A DNA stretch of 6,579 nucleotides from Lactobacillus sp. UBA5804 (GCA_002418055.1 DIDI01000022.1:12072-18650); one strand, 5' to 3'; shown: positions 1-5,988, counted from the first letter of the stretch. The notes: generated by a model from the letters alone, not told the origin. Made by a program: numbers and translations.

Positions 1-1271
1 TGACTGAAGATCGCAAAACTGAAATTCTCAAGCGCATCGATGAGATGAATACCGATGGCTTCCGGGTGATTATGCTTGGGTATAAGCGTAATCCAGCACC
101 AGTGGGAGAATTCTCAGTTAAAGATGAGTGCGACTTGACTCTGATTGGTTATCTGGCCTTTCTCGATCCACCAAAGGAGAGTGTTAAGTCTGCACTAGCA
201 CACTTAAAGCGCGACGGGATTACGGTTAAGATTCTAACTGGTGATAATGAAGCAGTAACGCGCGCCGTTGGCTTACAAGTTGGCCTCAATGTCGATACTG
301 TTTATACAGGGAGCGACCTTGAAGGCAAGACGCCAGCGGAGCTGAAGCAAATGGTGGAAACTTGCAATATCTTTGTGAAGTTATCCCCAGAATGGAAGAC
401 GAAGATCATTCAACTGCTGCAAGCCAATGGCCACGTGGTTGGTTACATGGGTGATGGCATCAATGATGCGCCAGCGATGAAAACCGCAGATGTTTCGATT
501 TCGGTTGATACGGCGGTGGATATTGCCAAAGAGTCAGCAGATGTGATTTTGCTCCATAAAGACCTCGGCGTCTTAGAGCAAGGTGTGCGGATTGGTCGTA
601 AGGTTTTCGCCAATACCATGAAGTATATTAAGATCACGTTATCGTCTAACTTCGGGAACATCTTTTCGATTTTAATTGCTTCCAGCTTTTTACCGTTCTT
701 ACCGATGCTACCGTTACAATTGTTAATTTTAGACCTTCTATACGGGACGAGCTGTTTGTCGATTCCGTTTGACGATGTGGCTGAGCCTTACCTTGAAACA
801 CCACGATCTTGGTCGACAAAAAAACTACCCAAGTTTATGTTTTACTTTGGCCCGACCTCATCAATCTTTGATGTGCTAACTTTCGCCTTGCTGTTCTTCG
901 TTGTTTGTCCAGGAATTACTGGTGGTCATTTTGCCAGCTTAAATCCAGCCGGCCAAGCCAGCTTTATTGCTTTGTTCCATACTGGTTGGTTTATTGAATC
1001 ATTATGGACGCAGGAGCTCGTGATTCATGCATTGCGGGACGAGCACTTACCATTTATTCGTCAGCGAGCTGCTACGGCAGTCATTGTGTCAACCATTGGG
1101 GCTGCCATCTTAGGCACGCTGCTACCATATTCTGGTGTTGCTCGGCTGTTGCAATTTGGGGTGATGCCAATGAGTTATCTCTTGATAGTTGGCGGCTTGT
1201 TAATTGGTTATATTCTATTGACCACGGTAGTCAAGCACTACTATCTACGGGATGAAAAATTTCTAGTTTAA
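1..1271 (+). CDS. mgtA: Magnesium-translocating P-type ATPase, C-terminal part (5' end outside window)
   Basis: This is the C-terminal 422 residues of a P-type (P3B, MgtA/MgtB-like) ATPase, whose family members import Mg2+ across the cell membrane at the cost of ATP. The frame is open from base 3 with no stop before it, so the true start, the N-domain and the DKTGT phosphorylation site lie upstream; whole proteins are about 900 residues. Visible P-domain motifs are TGDNE (237-251) and GDGINDAPAMK (450-482), the Mg2+-binding hinge motif. Six hydrophobic segments follow, matching M5-M10: about 648-701, 714-770, 849-905, 960-1035, 1072-1130 and 1155-1230. The SSNFGN and FGPTSSIFD stretches are typical of MgtA. 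One oddity: the M6 motif usually written N-L-x-Y-D reads DLLYG (732-746). Methionines such as the ATG at 45 are internal, not starts. The gene is followed at once by a terminator. Family assignment is firm; the exact cation is inferred from the family. Confidence 0.93.
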   Translation, partial: TEDRKTEILKRIDEMNTDGFRVIMLGYKRNPAPVGEFSVKDECDLTLIGYLAFLDPPKESVKSALAHLKRDGITVKILTGDNEAVTRAVGLQVGLNVDTVYTGSDLEGKTPAELKQMVETCNIFVKLSPEWKTKIIQLLQANGHVVGYMGDGINDAPAMKTADVSISVDTAVDIAKESADVILLHKDLGVLEQGVRIGRKVFANTMKYIKITLSSNFGNIFSILIASSFLPFLPMLPLQLLILDLLYGTSCLSIPFDDVAEPYLETPRSWSTKKLPKFMFYFGPTSSIFDVLTFALLFFVVCPGITGGHFASLNPAGQASFIALFHTGWFIESLWTQELVIHALRDEHLPFIRQRAATAVIVSTIGAAILGTLLPYSGVARLLQFGVMPMSYLLIVGGLLIGYILLTTVVKHYYLRDEKFLV

Positions 1272-1275
1272 GCTG

Positions 1276-1307
1276 AAAAAAGGAATTCTGTTACGGAATT
1301 CCTTTTT
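1276..1307 (+). terminator. Intrinsic terminator after mgtA
   Basis: A perfect 12-bp stem (1277-1288 with 1296-1307) closes a 7-nt loop. The core is GGAATTC against GAATTCC, flanked by an A-run on the left arm and a T-run (1303-1307) on the right. It starts 5 nt after the mgtA stop. Because the A-run pairs with the T-run the element is nearly symmetrical, but no minus-strand gene faces it. It separates mgtA from the metG transcription unit. Confidence 0.87.
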
Positions 1308-1318
1308 CTGATGTTGTA

Positions 1319-1327
1319 TGATATAAG
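1319..1327 (+). promoter_or_regulatory. Probable extended -10 promoter of the metG operon
   Basis: TGATATAAG is an extended -10 element: TGn followed by TATAAG, five of six matches to TATAAT. A 17-nt spacer would put the -35 at 1299-1304 (TTCCTT), a poor match lying inside the right arm of the mgtA terminator, so activity would rest mainly on the extended -10. A start near 1334 gives a leader of about 32 nt, too short for a T-box or other riboswitch. The overlapping TATGAT (1317-1322) is an alternative -10. This is inferred from consensus only. Confidence 0.55.
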
Positions 1328-1345
1328 AGATACCGTATTTAAATC

Positions 1346-1352
1346 AAAGGAG
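1346..1352 (+). promoter_or_regulatory. Ribosome binding site of metG
   Basis: AAAGGAG is a strong match to the 16S rRNA 3' end. It lies 13 nt before the metG ATG, somewhat longer than the usual 6-9 nt, but there is no other plausible in-frame start nearer to it. Confidence 0.8.
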
Positions 1353-1365
1353 CTTAGATAGTATT

Positions 1366-3342
1366 ATGGCTAATTCAAAAACTTTTTACGTGACTACTCC
1401 AATTTATTATCCATCTGGCAAATTAACCATCGGGAATGCTTATACCACGGTTGCCGCTGATACCATTAAGCGCTACAAAAAAAGTGAGGGGTATGATACC
1501 TTTTTCTTAACTGGAACGGATGAACACGGCCTGAAGATTGAACAAAAAGCCAAGACTTTAGGCATTAAACCGCAAGCTTATGTGGACAAAATGGCTACAT
1601 CTTATCAGCAGCTTTGGAAAATGCTCGATATTGACTATGATAAATTTATCCGCACAACTGATGCACAACATGTTCAAGCAGTGCAACAGATTTTTGAACA
1701 ATTACGTCAGCAGGGTGATATTTATCTCGGTGAGTACACGGGTTGGTATTCGGTTGAAGACGAAGAATACTTCACTGAAAGTCAATTAAAGGAAGTCTTC
1801 AAAGACGATGCTGGGAAAGTGACTGGTGGACTAGCACCTTCTGGGCATGAAGTGCAGTTAGTGAAAGAACCATCTTATTTCTTTAAGGTCAGCAAATATG
1901 CCGACCGGTTGGTGGCTTATTATCGTGAACATCCAGAATTTATTCTGCCGCATTCACGTGAAAAGGAAATGCTGAACAACTTTATTAACCCTGGTCTAGA
2001 AGATTTGTCCGTGACGCGGACGACCGTTGATTGGGGCATTAAAGTGACTTCGGACCCGAAACATGTGGTTTATGTTTGGCTTGATGCGTTAGCCAATTAT
2101 ATTACTGCCCTTGGGTATGACAGTTCTGATGACCACTTATTTAAGAAATATTGGCCCGCTGATGTGCACTTAGTCGGTAAGGAAATTGTCCGTTTCCACA
2201 CCATTTATTGGCCAATTATGTTAATGGCGCTTAATTTGCCACTTCCTAAGCATATTGTGGGTCATGGCTGGCTCCTGATTTATCAAGATAAGATGAGCAA
2301 GTCGAAGGGGAATGCCATTTACCCAGAGTCATTAGTTTCTCGCTATGGGCTTGACCCGGTGCGTTATTACTTGATGCATGCCTTACCGTTTGGTCAAGAT
2401 GGCAGTTTTACCCCAGAGGACTTTATCCAGCATTTAAACTTCGATTTAGCTAATGACTTAGGTAACTTGCTCAATCGGACAGTCTCCATGATTAACCAGT
2501 ATCAAGCTGGTCATGTGGCACCAGTAGTGGCTGAGCAAGATGAATTTGGCCAAAAACTAGCTGCCGTCGCGAATGAGACGATTAAAACTTACCGTGAACA
2601 AATGGACCACCTGTACTTTGCCCAAGCGCTGGATACCGTTTGGACGTTAGTTCGTCGCAGCAATAAATATATTGATGAGACCGCACCTTGGGCCTTGAAT
2701 AAAGCGGGTGAAACGGCTGCGATTAGCCGGGTGTTGTCGAACTTAGCTGAAACTTTACGGTTAGTGGCCTTGTTAATTGCGCCTGTGATGACGCGTAGTC
2801 CACGACAAATGTTCCAGCAGCTTGGTCTTGATTACGACGAAGCAGCAGCTCGCAAATTAGCTTTTGGTGCTTATGATTGGAATGTGACGGTTACACCAGA
2901 ACCAAAGCCGATTTTCCCTCGGTTGAAGACGGCTGAAGAAGTCGCTTATATTAAGAATGAAATGAAGAAAGCTAAGCCGAAGAAACAAAGTCGGAGTCAG
3001 CAAAAAGCACCTAACCAGATTGATATTGCTGCCTTTGATCGCGTTAAAATTCAAGTGGCGCAAATTTTGATGGTTGAACCAGTCGCAGGATCAACCAAGT
3101 TACTCCTCTTTAAGCTCGACCTCGGCCATGGCGAAGAGCGGCAGATTTTGAGTGGCATTCGTAAGTTCTACCCTGATAGTAGTGAGTTACTAGGTAAAAA
3201 AGTACTAGCGGTTACCAATTTGAAACCACGTAAAATGTTGGGGCACGAAAGTCAAGGGATGTTACTCTCAAGCGAACAGGACGGCGTTGTTAAATTAGCG
3301 CTGGTTGGGGATGAACATGCTTTAGGAGCAGTGCTCGGTTAA
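1366..3342 (+). CDS. metG: Methionyl-tRNA synthetase
   Basis: MetRS joins methionine to initiator and elongator tRNA-Met using ATP, in the cytoplasm. The protein has 658 residues, the usual size for the Bacillus-type long form. It begins with a Rossmann catalytic domain; the HIGH signature appears as TIGN (residues 21-24, in PSGKLTIGNAY) and KMSKS is intact at 309-313. The connective-peptide region (about 126-175) lacks the cysteines of zinc-binding MetRS forms; in fact the whole protein has no cysteine. The helical anticodon-binding domain includes NKYIDETAPW (433-442), whose Trp corresponds to the E. coli residue that stacks on the CAU anticodon. A lysine-rich linker (about 530-551) leads to a C-terminal Trbp111/EMAP-II-type tRNA-binding domain (552-658) used for dimerisation and tRNA affinity. 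The stop TAA shares one base with the tatD ATG. The start is supported by AAAGGAG upstream and by the conserved FYVTTPIYYP N-terminus. Confidence 0.98.
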   Translation: MANSKTFYVTTPIYYPSGKLTIGNAYTTVAADTIKRYKKSEGYDTFFLTGTDEHGLKIEQKAKTLGIKPQAYVDKMATSYQQLWKMLDIDYDKFIRTTDAQHVQAVQQIFEQLRQQGDIYLGEYTGWYSVEDEEYFTESQLKEVFKDDAGKVTGGLAPSGHEVQLVKEPSYFFKVSKYADRLVAYYREHPEFILPHSREKEMLNNFINPGLEDLSVTRTTVDWGIKVTSDPKHVVYVWLDALANYITALGYDSSDDHLFKKYWPADVHLVGKEIVRFHTIYWPIMLMALNLPLPKHIVGHGWLLIYQDKMSKSKGNAIYPESLVSRYGLDPVRYYLMHALPFGQDGSFTPEDFIQHLNFDLANDLGNLLNRTVSMINQYQAGHVAPVVAEQDEFGQKLAAVANETIKTYREQMDHLYFAQALDTVWTLVRRSNKYIDETAPWALNKAGETAAISRVLSNLAETLRLVALLIAPVMTRSPRQMFQQLGLDYDEAAARKLAFGAYDWNVTVTPEPKPIFPRLKTAEEVAYIKNEMKKAKPKKQSRSQQKAPNQIDIAAFDRVKIQVAQILMVEPVAGSTKLLLFKLDLGHGEERQILSGIRKFYPDSSELLGKKVLAVTNLKPRKMLGHESQGMLLSSEQDGVVKLALVGDEHALGAVLG

Positions 3343-4109
3343 TGCGGCTGATTGATAATCATACCCACTTAAATGATGCGGTGTTTCGCGGACGCGAAGC
3401 TGACTATTTGGCTCGTGCTAAGGCTTTACAGGTCGAACGACTCATTTGTGTGGGACAAGATCCCGAGTTTAATTTGCGTGCTTTAGCACTAGCAGCGCAA
3501 TTTCAGCTAGTTTATGCGATGGTGGGCTATTGTCCTGATGTGGCCTCGAAATTCGATGATGCAGCTTGCGAGTTACTAACACAGCAGCTGCGACAACCCA
3601 AAGTGGTCGCTTTAGGTGAAATTGGGCTAGATTATTATTGGGATGAATCACCGCGAGAGGTCCAACGGGCTGTTTTTGAACGACAGCTCGATTTGGCTTA
3701 TCAGTTGCATTTGCCAGTGAATATTCATACCCGCGATGCGTTTAGTGATTGCTATGAGATTCTCAAACGCCATGATTTACGTTACGGGGCAGTTTTGCAC
3801 AGCTATAATGGTAGTCCTGCCATGACCCAGCGGTTCTTAACGCTTAATGTGCAGTTTTCCTTTTCCGGAGTTGCCTCATTTACAAAAGCGACTGAAGTCC
3901 ACGAATCAGTGAAGTTAGTGCCGTTAGAGCGCTTGCTAGTTGAAACTGATGCGCCCTATTTAACACCCAAGCCATATCGCGGGAAGCAAAACGAACCGGG
4001 CTATGTTTATTATGTGGCGCAAGCAATTGCGGAATTGAAAGCTTGCTCCCTTGAGCGGGTTGCCGCGCAAACGTACGCTAATACAGTGAAGGTTTATCAT
4101 CTTGAATAA
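3342..4109 (+). CDS. tatD: TatD family metal-dependent hydrolase (YabD-like)
   Basis: A 255-residue member of the TatD family, metal-dependent TIM-barrel hydrolases of the amidohydrolase superfamily; characterised members act as DNases or 3'-5' exonucleases. The metal-ligand set is complete: H7 and H9 (DNHTHLN), E93 (LGEIGLDYYW), H129 (NIHTRDA), H153 (LHSYNG) and D203 (ETDAPYLTP). RGKxNEP (213-219) is also family-typical. Two pocket motifs diverge: the usual GxHP reads GYCP (62-65), and the HCFTGS or HSFSG type loop reads HSYNGS (153-158). The gene overlaps metG by one base (TAATG), with AGGAG at 3324-3328 inside metG, and overlaps rnmV by 8 nt, so it is probably co-translated within the operon. 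The metS-yabD-rnmV order is conserved in Firmicutes. The family is certain; the physiological substrate is not known. Confidence 0.95.
   Translation: MRLIDNHTHLNDAVFRGREADYLARAKALQVERLICVGQDPEFNLRALALAAQFQLVYAMVGYCPDVASKFDDAACELLTQQLRQPKVVALGEIGLDYYWDESPREVQRAVFERQLDLAYQLHLPVNIHTRDAFSDCYEILKRHDLRYGAVLHSYNGSPAMTQRFLTLNVQFSFSGVASFTKATEVHESVKLVPLERLLVETDAPYLTPKPYRGKQNEPGYVYYVAQAIAELKACSLERVAAQTYANTVKVYHLE
4088..4092 (+). promoter_or_regulatory. Ribosome binding site fixing the TTG start of rnmV
   Basis: GAAGG lies inside the end of tatD, 9 nt before TTG at 4102. This spacing, plus the match of the resulting N-terminus to RNase M5, supports a TTG start overlapping the tatD stop. Confidence 0.65.
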
Positions 4110-4662
4110 AAAACAATTTAATGCCGTCGTTGTCGTTGAAGGCAAAGACGATACGATTCGGCTGAAGCAATATTTTCCAGGGATTGAAACGGTTGAGACT
4201 AATGGCTCAGCGGTTTCCTCTGAAGTGTTAGCCCAACTAAAAGTTTTAGCTCAGACGCGGGAAATTATTATTTTTACGGATCCAGATTTCAATGGTGAAC
4301 GGATTCGCCGAATCGTTAGTCGGGCTGTTCCAACTGCTAAGCAAGCTTTTATTAGCCGGAAGGAAGGCGAACCGCAGAAACGCGGTCATAGTCTGGGCGT
4401 TGAGCATGCTTCTAAAGCAGCTTTGCTACGTGCCTTAGGCGACTTGCATGAAGTTGAAACAGCAAATAGTGACCTGACAATCAGTGATTATCGCCGTCTT
4501 GGGCTAGCTGGCAATAGTTCAGCTAAACACTTACGCGAAGCAGTTGGGATTAAGTTAAGTGTCGGTTATGGCAATGCCAAGACCTTTTTCAAACGATTGC
4601 AGATGTTTGGGATTAGTCAAGCGCAATTAGCCGCAGCGATTAAAGAGGTGCGCCATGACTGA
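4102..4662 (+). CDS. rnmV: Ribonuclease M5 (5S rRNA maturation)
   Basis: RNase M5 cleaves the 5S rRNA precursor on both sides of its helix to give mature 5S rRNA, in B. subtilis with ribosomal protein L18 as cofactor. The 186 residues equal the B. subtilis length. An N-terminal TOPRIM domain carries the catalytic glutamate in VEGKDD (E13) and the acidic pair in TDPDFNGE (D60, D62), followed by the family-specific GVEHAS (99-104). The basic C-terminal half ends with a segment (YGNAKTFFKRLQMF) very like that of the B. subtilis enzyme and probably binds the rRNA. Translation starts at TTG, overlapping tatD by 8 nt; the 3' end overlaps rsmA by another 8 nt. Both junctions point to translational coupling. 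The neighbours metG and rsmA also serve translation. Identification is firm. Confidence 0.96.
   Translation: MNKKQFNAVVVVEGKDDTIRLKQYFPGIETVETNGSAVSSEVLAQLKVLAQTREIIIFTDPDFNGERIRRIVSRAVPTAKQAFISRKEGEPQKRGHSLGVEHASKAALLRALGDLHEVETANSDLTISDYRRLGLAGNSSAKHLREAVGIKLSVGYGNAKTFFKRLQMFGISQAQLAAAIKEVRHD
4642..4650 (+). promoter_or_regulatory. Ribosome binding site of rsmA
   Basis: AAAGAGGTG, inside the last codons of rnmV, closely resembles the anti-16S consensus AAGGAGGTG. The GAGG core is 6 nt before the ATG at 4655, which supports this start over internal methionines. Confidence 0.8.
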
Positions 4663-5557
4663 GATTCCGATTGGATCCAAGCTAAGAACTACGGCGATTA
4701 TTAATAAGTATTTGATGCGCGCTAAGAAGGCGCTGGGTCAAAACTTCTTGATTGATCCCACCATTTTGTCTGGGATTGTCACTGCAGCTGACATCACACC
4801 TGGCGATCAAGTGATTGAAATCGGGCCAGGGATTGGTTCGCTCACAGAGCAATTGTTAGTAGCTGGTGCCAAGGTATTGGCTTATGAAGTGGATACTGAT
4901 TTGGAACCCATTTTAATGGCCGAATTACCGACTAAAATTGCTGATAAACCCTTAGCTGAGCGCTTTAAACTACTCTTAAAGGATGTGTTAAAAGCAGACT
5001 TTAAGGCCGATTTAGCTGGCTTTTTTGACTTAGAACAACCCATCAAGGTAGTTGCCAATTTGCCCTACTATATTACGACGCCTATCATCTTTGCCTTGTC
5101 TCAGAGTGCGCTGCATTTTACTAGCTTGACCCTGATGATGCAGCAAGAAGTGGCGCAACGGTTGGTCGCTGAGCCTCATACGAAGGCTTATGGTCCGTTA
5201 ACCTTGGCGATTCAGAGTGAGATGCGTGTCAACTTGGCATTAGCGGTGGATCGTCATAGTTTTATGCCTGCACCCAAGGTGGATTCCAGTGTGGTGGTGC
5301 TAATCCCGCTCGCTGATTCCAAGTTAGGAACTATGGACCGCAAACAATTTAATCGGATTGTAAAGTTGTGTTTTGCTAAACGTCGCAAGACGCTTAATAA
5401 TAACTTAAAGGGACTTGTGTCACCGGAGCGTAGGACGCTCATTTTTGAAAAGCTCGCTTTGCCAGCTATGGTGCGACCAGAAGAATTAAGCTTGGCACAA
5501 TTTTTACAATTAGTGCCACTGATTATGGGTCATGAACTGGCCCAGACCTCAAAGTAG
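4655..5557 (+). CDS. rsmA: 16S rRNA (adenine1518-N6/adenine1519-N6)-dimethyltransferase
   Basis: RsmA (KsgA) transfers four methyl groups from S-adenosylmethionine to two adjacent adenines in the 3'-terminal hairpin of 16S rRNA, a late step and quality check in 30S assembly. At 300 residues it is close to the B. subtilis protein (about 290). In order: the substrate-side motif KKALGQNFLID (24-34), SAM motif I EIGPGIGSLT (55-64), the acidic ribose-binding region around YEVD (77-80), catalytic motif IV NLPYYITTPI (135-144), and the C-terminal helical part starting near PAPKVDSSVV. All key residues are present. The ATG overlaps the rnmV stop by 8 nt and has a good RBS. It is the last gene of the metG unit; two stops stand in tandem (TAGTAG), with no terminator before veg, so readthrough into veg is likely. 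In other bacteria, loss of this enzyme gives kasugamycin resistance. Confidence 0.97.
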   Translation: MTEIPIGSKLRTTAIINKYLMRAKKALGQNFLIDPTILSGIVTAADITPGDQVIEIGPGIGSLTEQLLVAGAKVLAYEVDTDLEPILMAELPTKIADKPLAERFKLLLKDVLKADFKADLAGFFDLEQPIKVVANLPYYITTPIIFALSQSALHFTSLTLMMQQEVAQRLVAEPHTKAYGPLTLAIQSEMRVNLALAVDRHSFMPAPKVDSSVVVLIPLADSKLGTMDRKQFNRIVKLCFAKRRKTLNNNLKGLVSPERRTLIFEKLALPAMVRPEELSLAQFLQLVPLIMGHELAQTSK

Positions 5558-5563
5558 TAGAAT

Positions 5564-5592
5564 TTGATTTGTCAAGCCTTTTATGCTAAAAT
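5564..5592 (+). promoter_or_regulatory. Promoter of veg
   Basis: TTGATT (5564-5569) is a -35 matching TTGA of TTGACA. After a 17-nt spacer comes TAAAAT (5587-5592), five of six matches to TATAAT, preceded by TGC as an extended -10 (5584-5586). The promoter begins 6 nt after the rsmA stop. Transcription would start near 5599, at the first bases of the veg ribosome binding site, leaving a leader of about 18 nt. The B. subtilis veg promoter is known to be very strong, which fits a dedicated promoter here. The nearby TTGTCA (5569-5574) is a better -35 hexamer but sits only 12 nt from this -10. Confidence 0.65.
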
Positions 5593-5598
5593 GTGCAC

Positions 5599-5605
5599 AA
5601 AGGAG
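5599..5605 (+). promoter_or_regulatory. Ribosome binding site that decides the veg start
   Basis: AAAGGAG lies 11 nt before TTG at 5617. It falls downstream of GTG 5593 and only 2 nt before GTG 5608, so neither GTG can use it. Confidence 0.8.
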
Positions 5606-5616
5606 TCGTGATATAT

Positions 5617-5853
5617 TTGCCAACATCAATTAGTACCATCAAAGACAAGTTAGATGAACATTTAGGTCAATCCATTACTGTGGTTGCTCAGGCTGGACGC
5701 AAAAAAGTAACAAGACGCCATGGTGTTTTGAAGCGAACTTTTCCTGCGGTCTTTGTCGTCGACTTAGATCAAGATCAGAATAATTTTGAACATGTTTCTT
5801 ATAGTTATATCGATTTGTTGACTAAGAACATTGCTCTGGAGTTTAACGATTAA
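5617..5853 (+). CDS. veg: Veg family protein
   Basis: A 78-residue Veg protein (formerly DUF1021), a small, widely conserved Firmicutes protein. In B. subtilis Veg is abundant and promotes expression of biofilm matrix genes, reported to work against the SinR repressor; its biochemical activity is not settled. Family landmarks are LGQSITVVAQAGRKK (16-30), RRHGVL (33-38), FPAVFVVDLDQDQ (42-54) and VSYSYIDLLT (60-69); the alternating pattern suggests a small beta-rich fold. No signal peptide or membrane segment is seen. The start is placed at TTG 5617 because AAAGGAG precedes it at 11 nt and because the resulting MPTSIxTIK start matches the family N-terminus. An upstream in-frame GTG (5593) would give 86 residues, but it overlaps the -10 element. 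The gene has its own promoter and terminator. Confidence 0.95.
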   Translation: MPTSISTIKDKLDEHLGQSITVVAQAGRKKVTRRHGVLKRTFPAVFVVDLDQDQNNFEHVSYSYIDLLTKNIALEFND

Positions 5854-5904
5854 AGTTAAGCAATTTTAGCATTTAGCACCAAAAAATTGAAAAGATACAT
5901 CTAC

Positions 5905-5941
5905 CACTAACATTTTCAAAAAAGTGTTAGTGCTTTTTTTT
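5905..5941 (+). terminator. Intrinsic terminator after veg
   Basis: CACTAACA (5905-5912) pairs with TGTTAGTG (5925-5932), and the helix extends inward through one G-U and three A-U pairs (5913-5916 with 5921-5924) to a CAAA loop, 12 pairs in all. An uninterrupted run of eight T follows after one C (5934-5941). It ends the veg transcript, and any readthrough from the metG unit, before purR. Confidence 0.92.
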
Positions 5942-5952
5942 GCCTGATAGCG

Positions 5953-5958
5953 TAGAAT
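5953..5958 (+). promoter_or_regulatory. Possible -10 element of purR
   Basis: TAGAAT matches TATAAT at five of six positions and lies 38 nt before the purR TTG. No good -35 is seen at 16-18 nt upstream, where the sequence is the right arm and T-run of the veg terminator. Either the promoter is weak and needs an activator, or the real elements are elsewhere in 5942-5980. Confidence 0.35.
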
Positions 5959-5967
5959 TTACTAGGT

Positions 5968-5980
5968 AAATACAAACATT
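5968..5980 (+). promoter_or_regulatory. Degenerate PurBox-like site upstream of purR
   Basis: AAATACAAACATT agrees with the PurR-binding PurBox consensus AWWWCCGAACWWT at 11 of 13 positions. The two mismatches are in the central CCGA core (ACAA here), normally the most conserved part. No clear inverted partner at the usual spacing is seen. It lies immediately before the purR ribosome binding site, where bound PurR could repress its own gene. AT-rich flanks make chance matches easy, so this is tentative. Confidence 0.3.
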
Positions 5981-5988
5981 GGGGAGGA
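5981..5988 (+). promoter_or_regulatory. Ribosome binding site fixing the TTG start of purR
   Basis: GGGGAGGA contains GGAGG and ends 7 nt before TTG at 5996. This is a near-ideal arrangement, and it supports TTG rather than the later in-frame ATG at 6023. Confidence 0.85.

Noticed and set aside
443..661. 72-residue minus-strand open frame opposite mgtA
   Set aside because: It is antisense to the conserved GDGIND region, with no recognisable protein or initiation signal; a shadow of the real gene.
1004..1255. 83-residue open frame on the + strand inside mgtA
   Set aside because: It is fully inside the mgtA membrane-domain frame, has no RBS and an unconvincing composition; an out-of-frame shadow.
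1308..1365. Possible T-box or other riboswitch ahead of the aminoacyl-tRNA synthetase gene metG
   Set aside because: There are only 58 bases between terminator and start, without a specifier loop, T-box sequence or second hairpin; too short for any known aminoacyl-tRNA or SAM sensor.
1580..1789. 69-residue + strand open frame inside metG
   Set aside because: It lies within the strongly conserved MetRS catalytic domain, with no independent support.
5569..5574. TTGTCA as the veg -35
   Set aside because: A good hexamer, but only 12 nt from the extended -10; TTGATT at 5564 gives the correct 17-nt spacing.
5593..5616. Upstream GTG start for veg
   Set aside because: It lies before the only RBS and at the -10 element; TTG 5617 fits both the RBS and the family N-terminus.
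5861..5919. Two overlapping AT-rich inverted repeats in the veg 3' region (CAATTTT/AAAATTG and TTGAAAA/TTTTCAA) that could compete with the terminator loop as an attenuator
   Set aside because: Each is only 7 bp, almost all A-T with long loops, and neither disrupts the 8-bp core of the terminator. They are likely chance pairings in AT-rich spacer.
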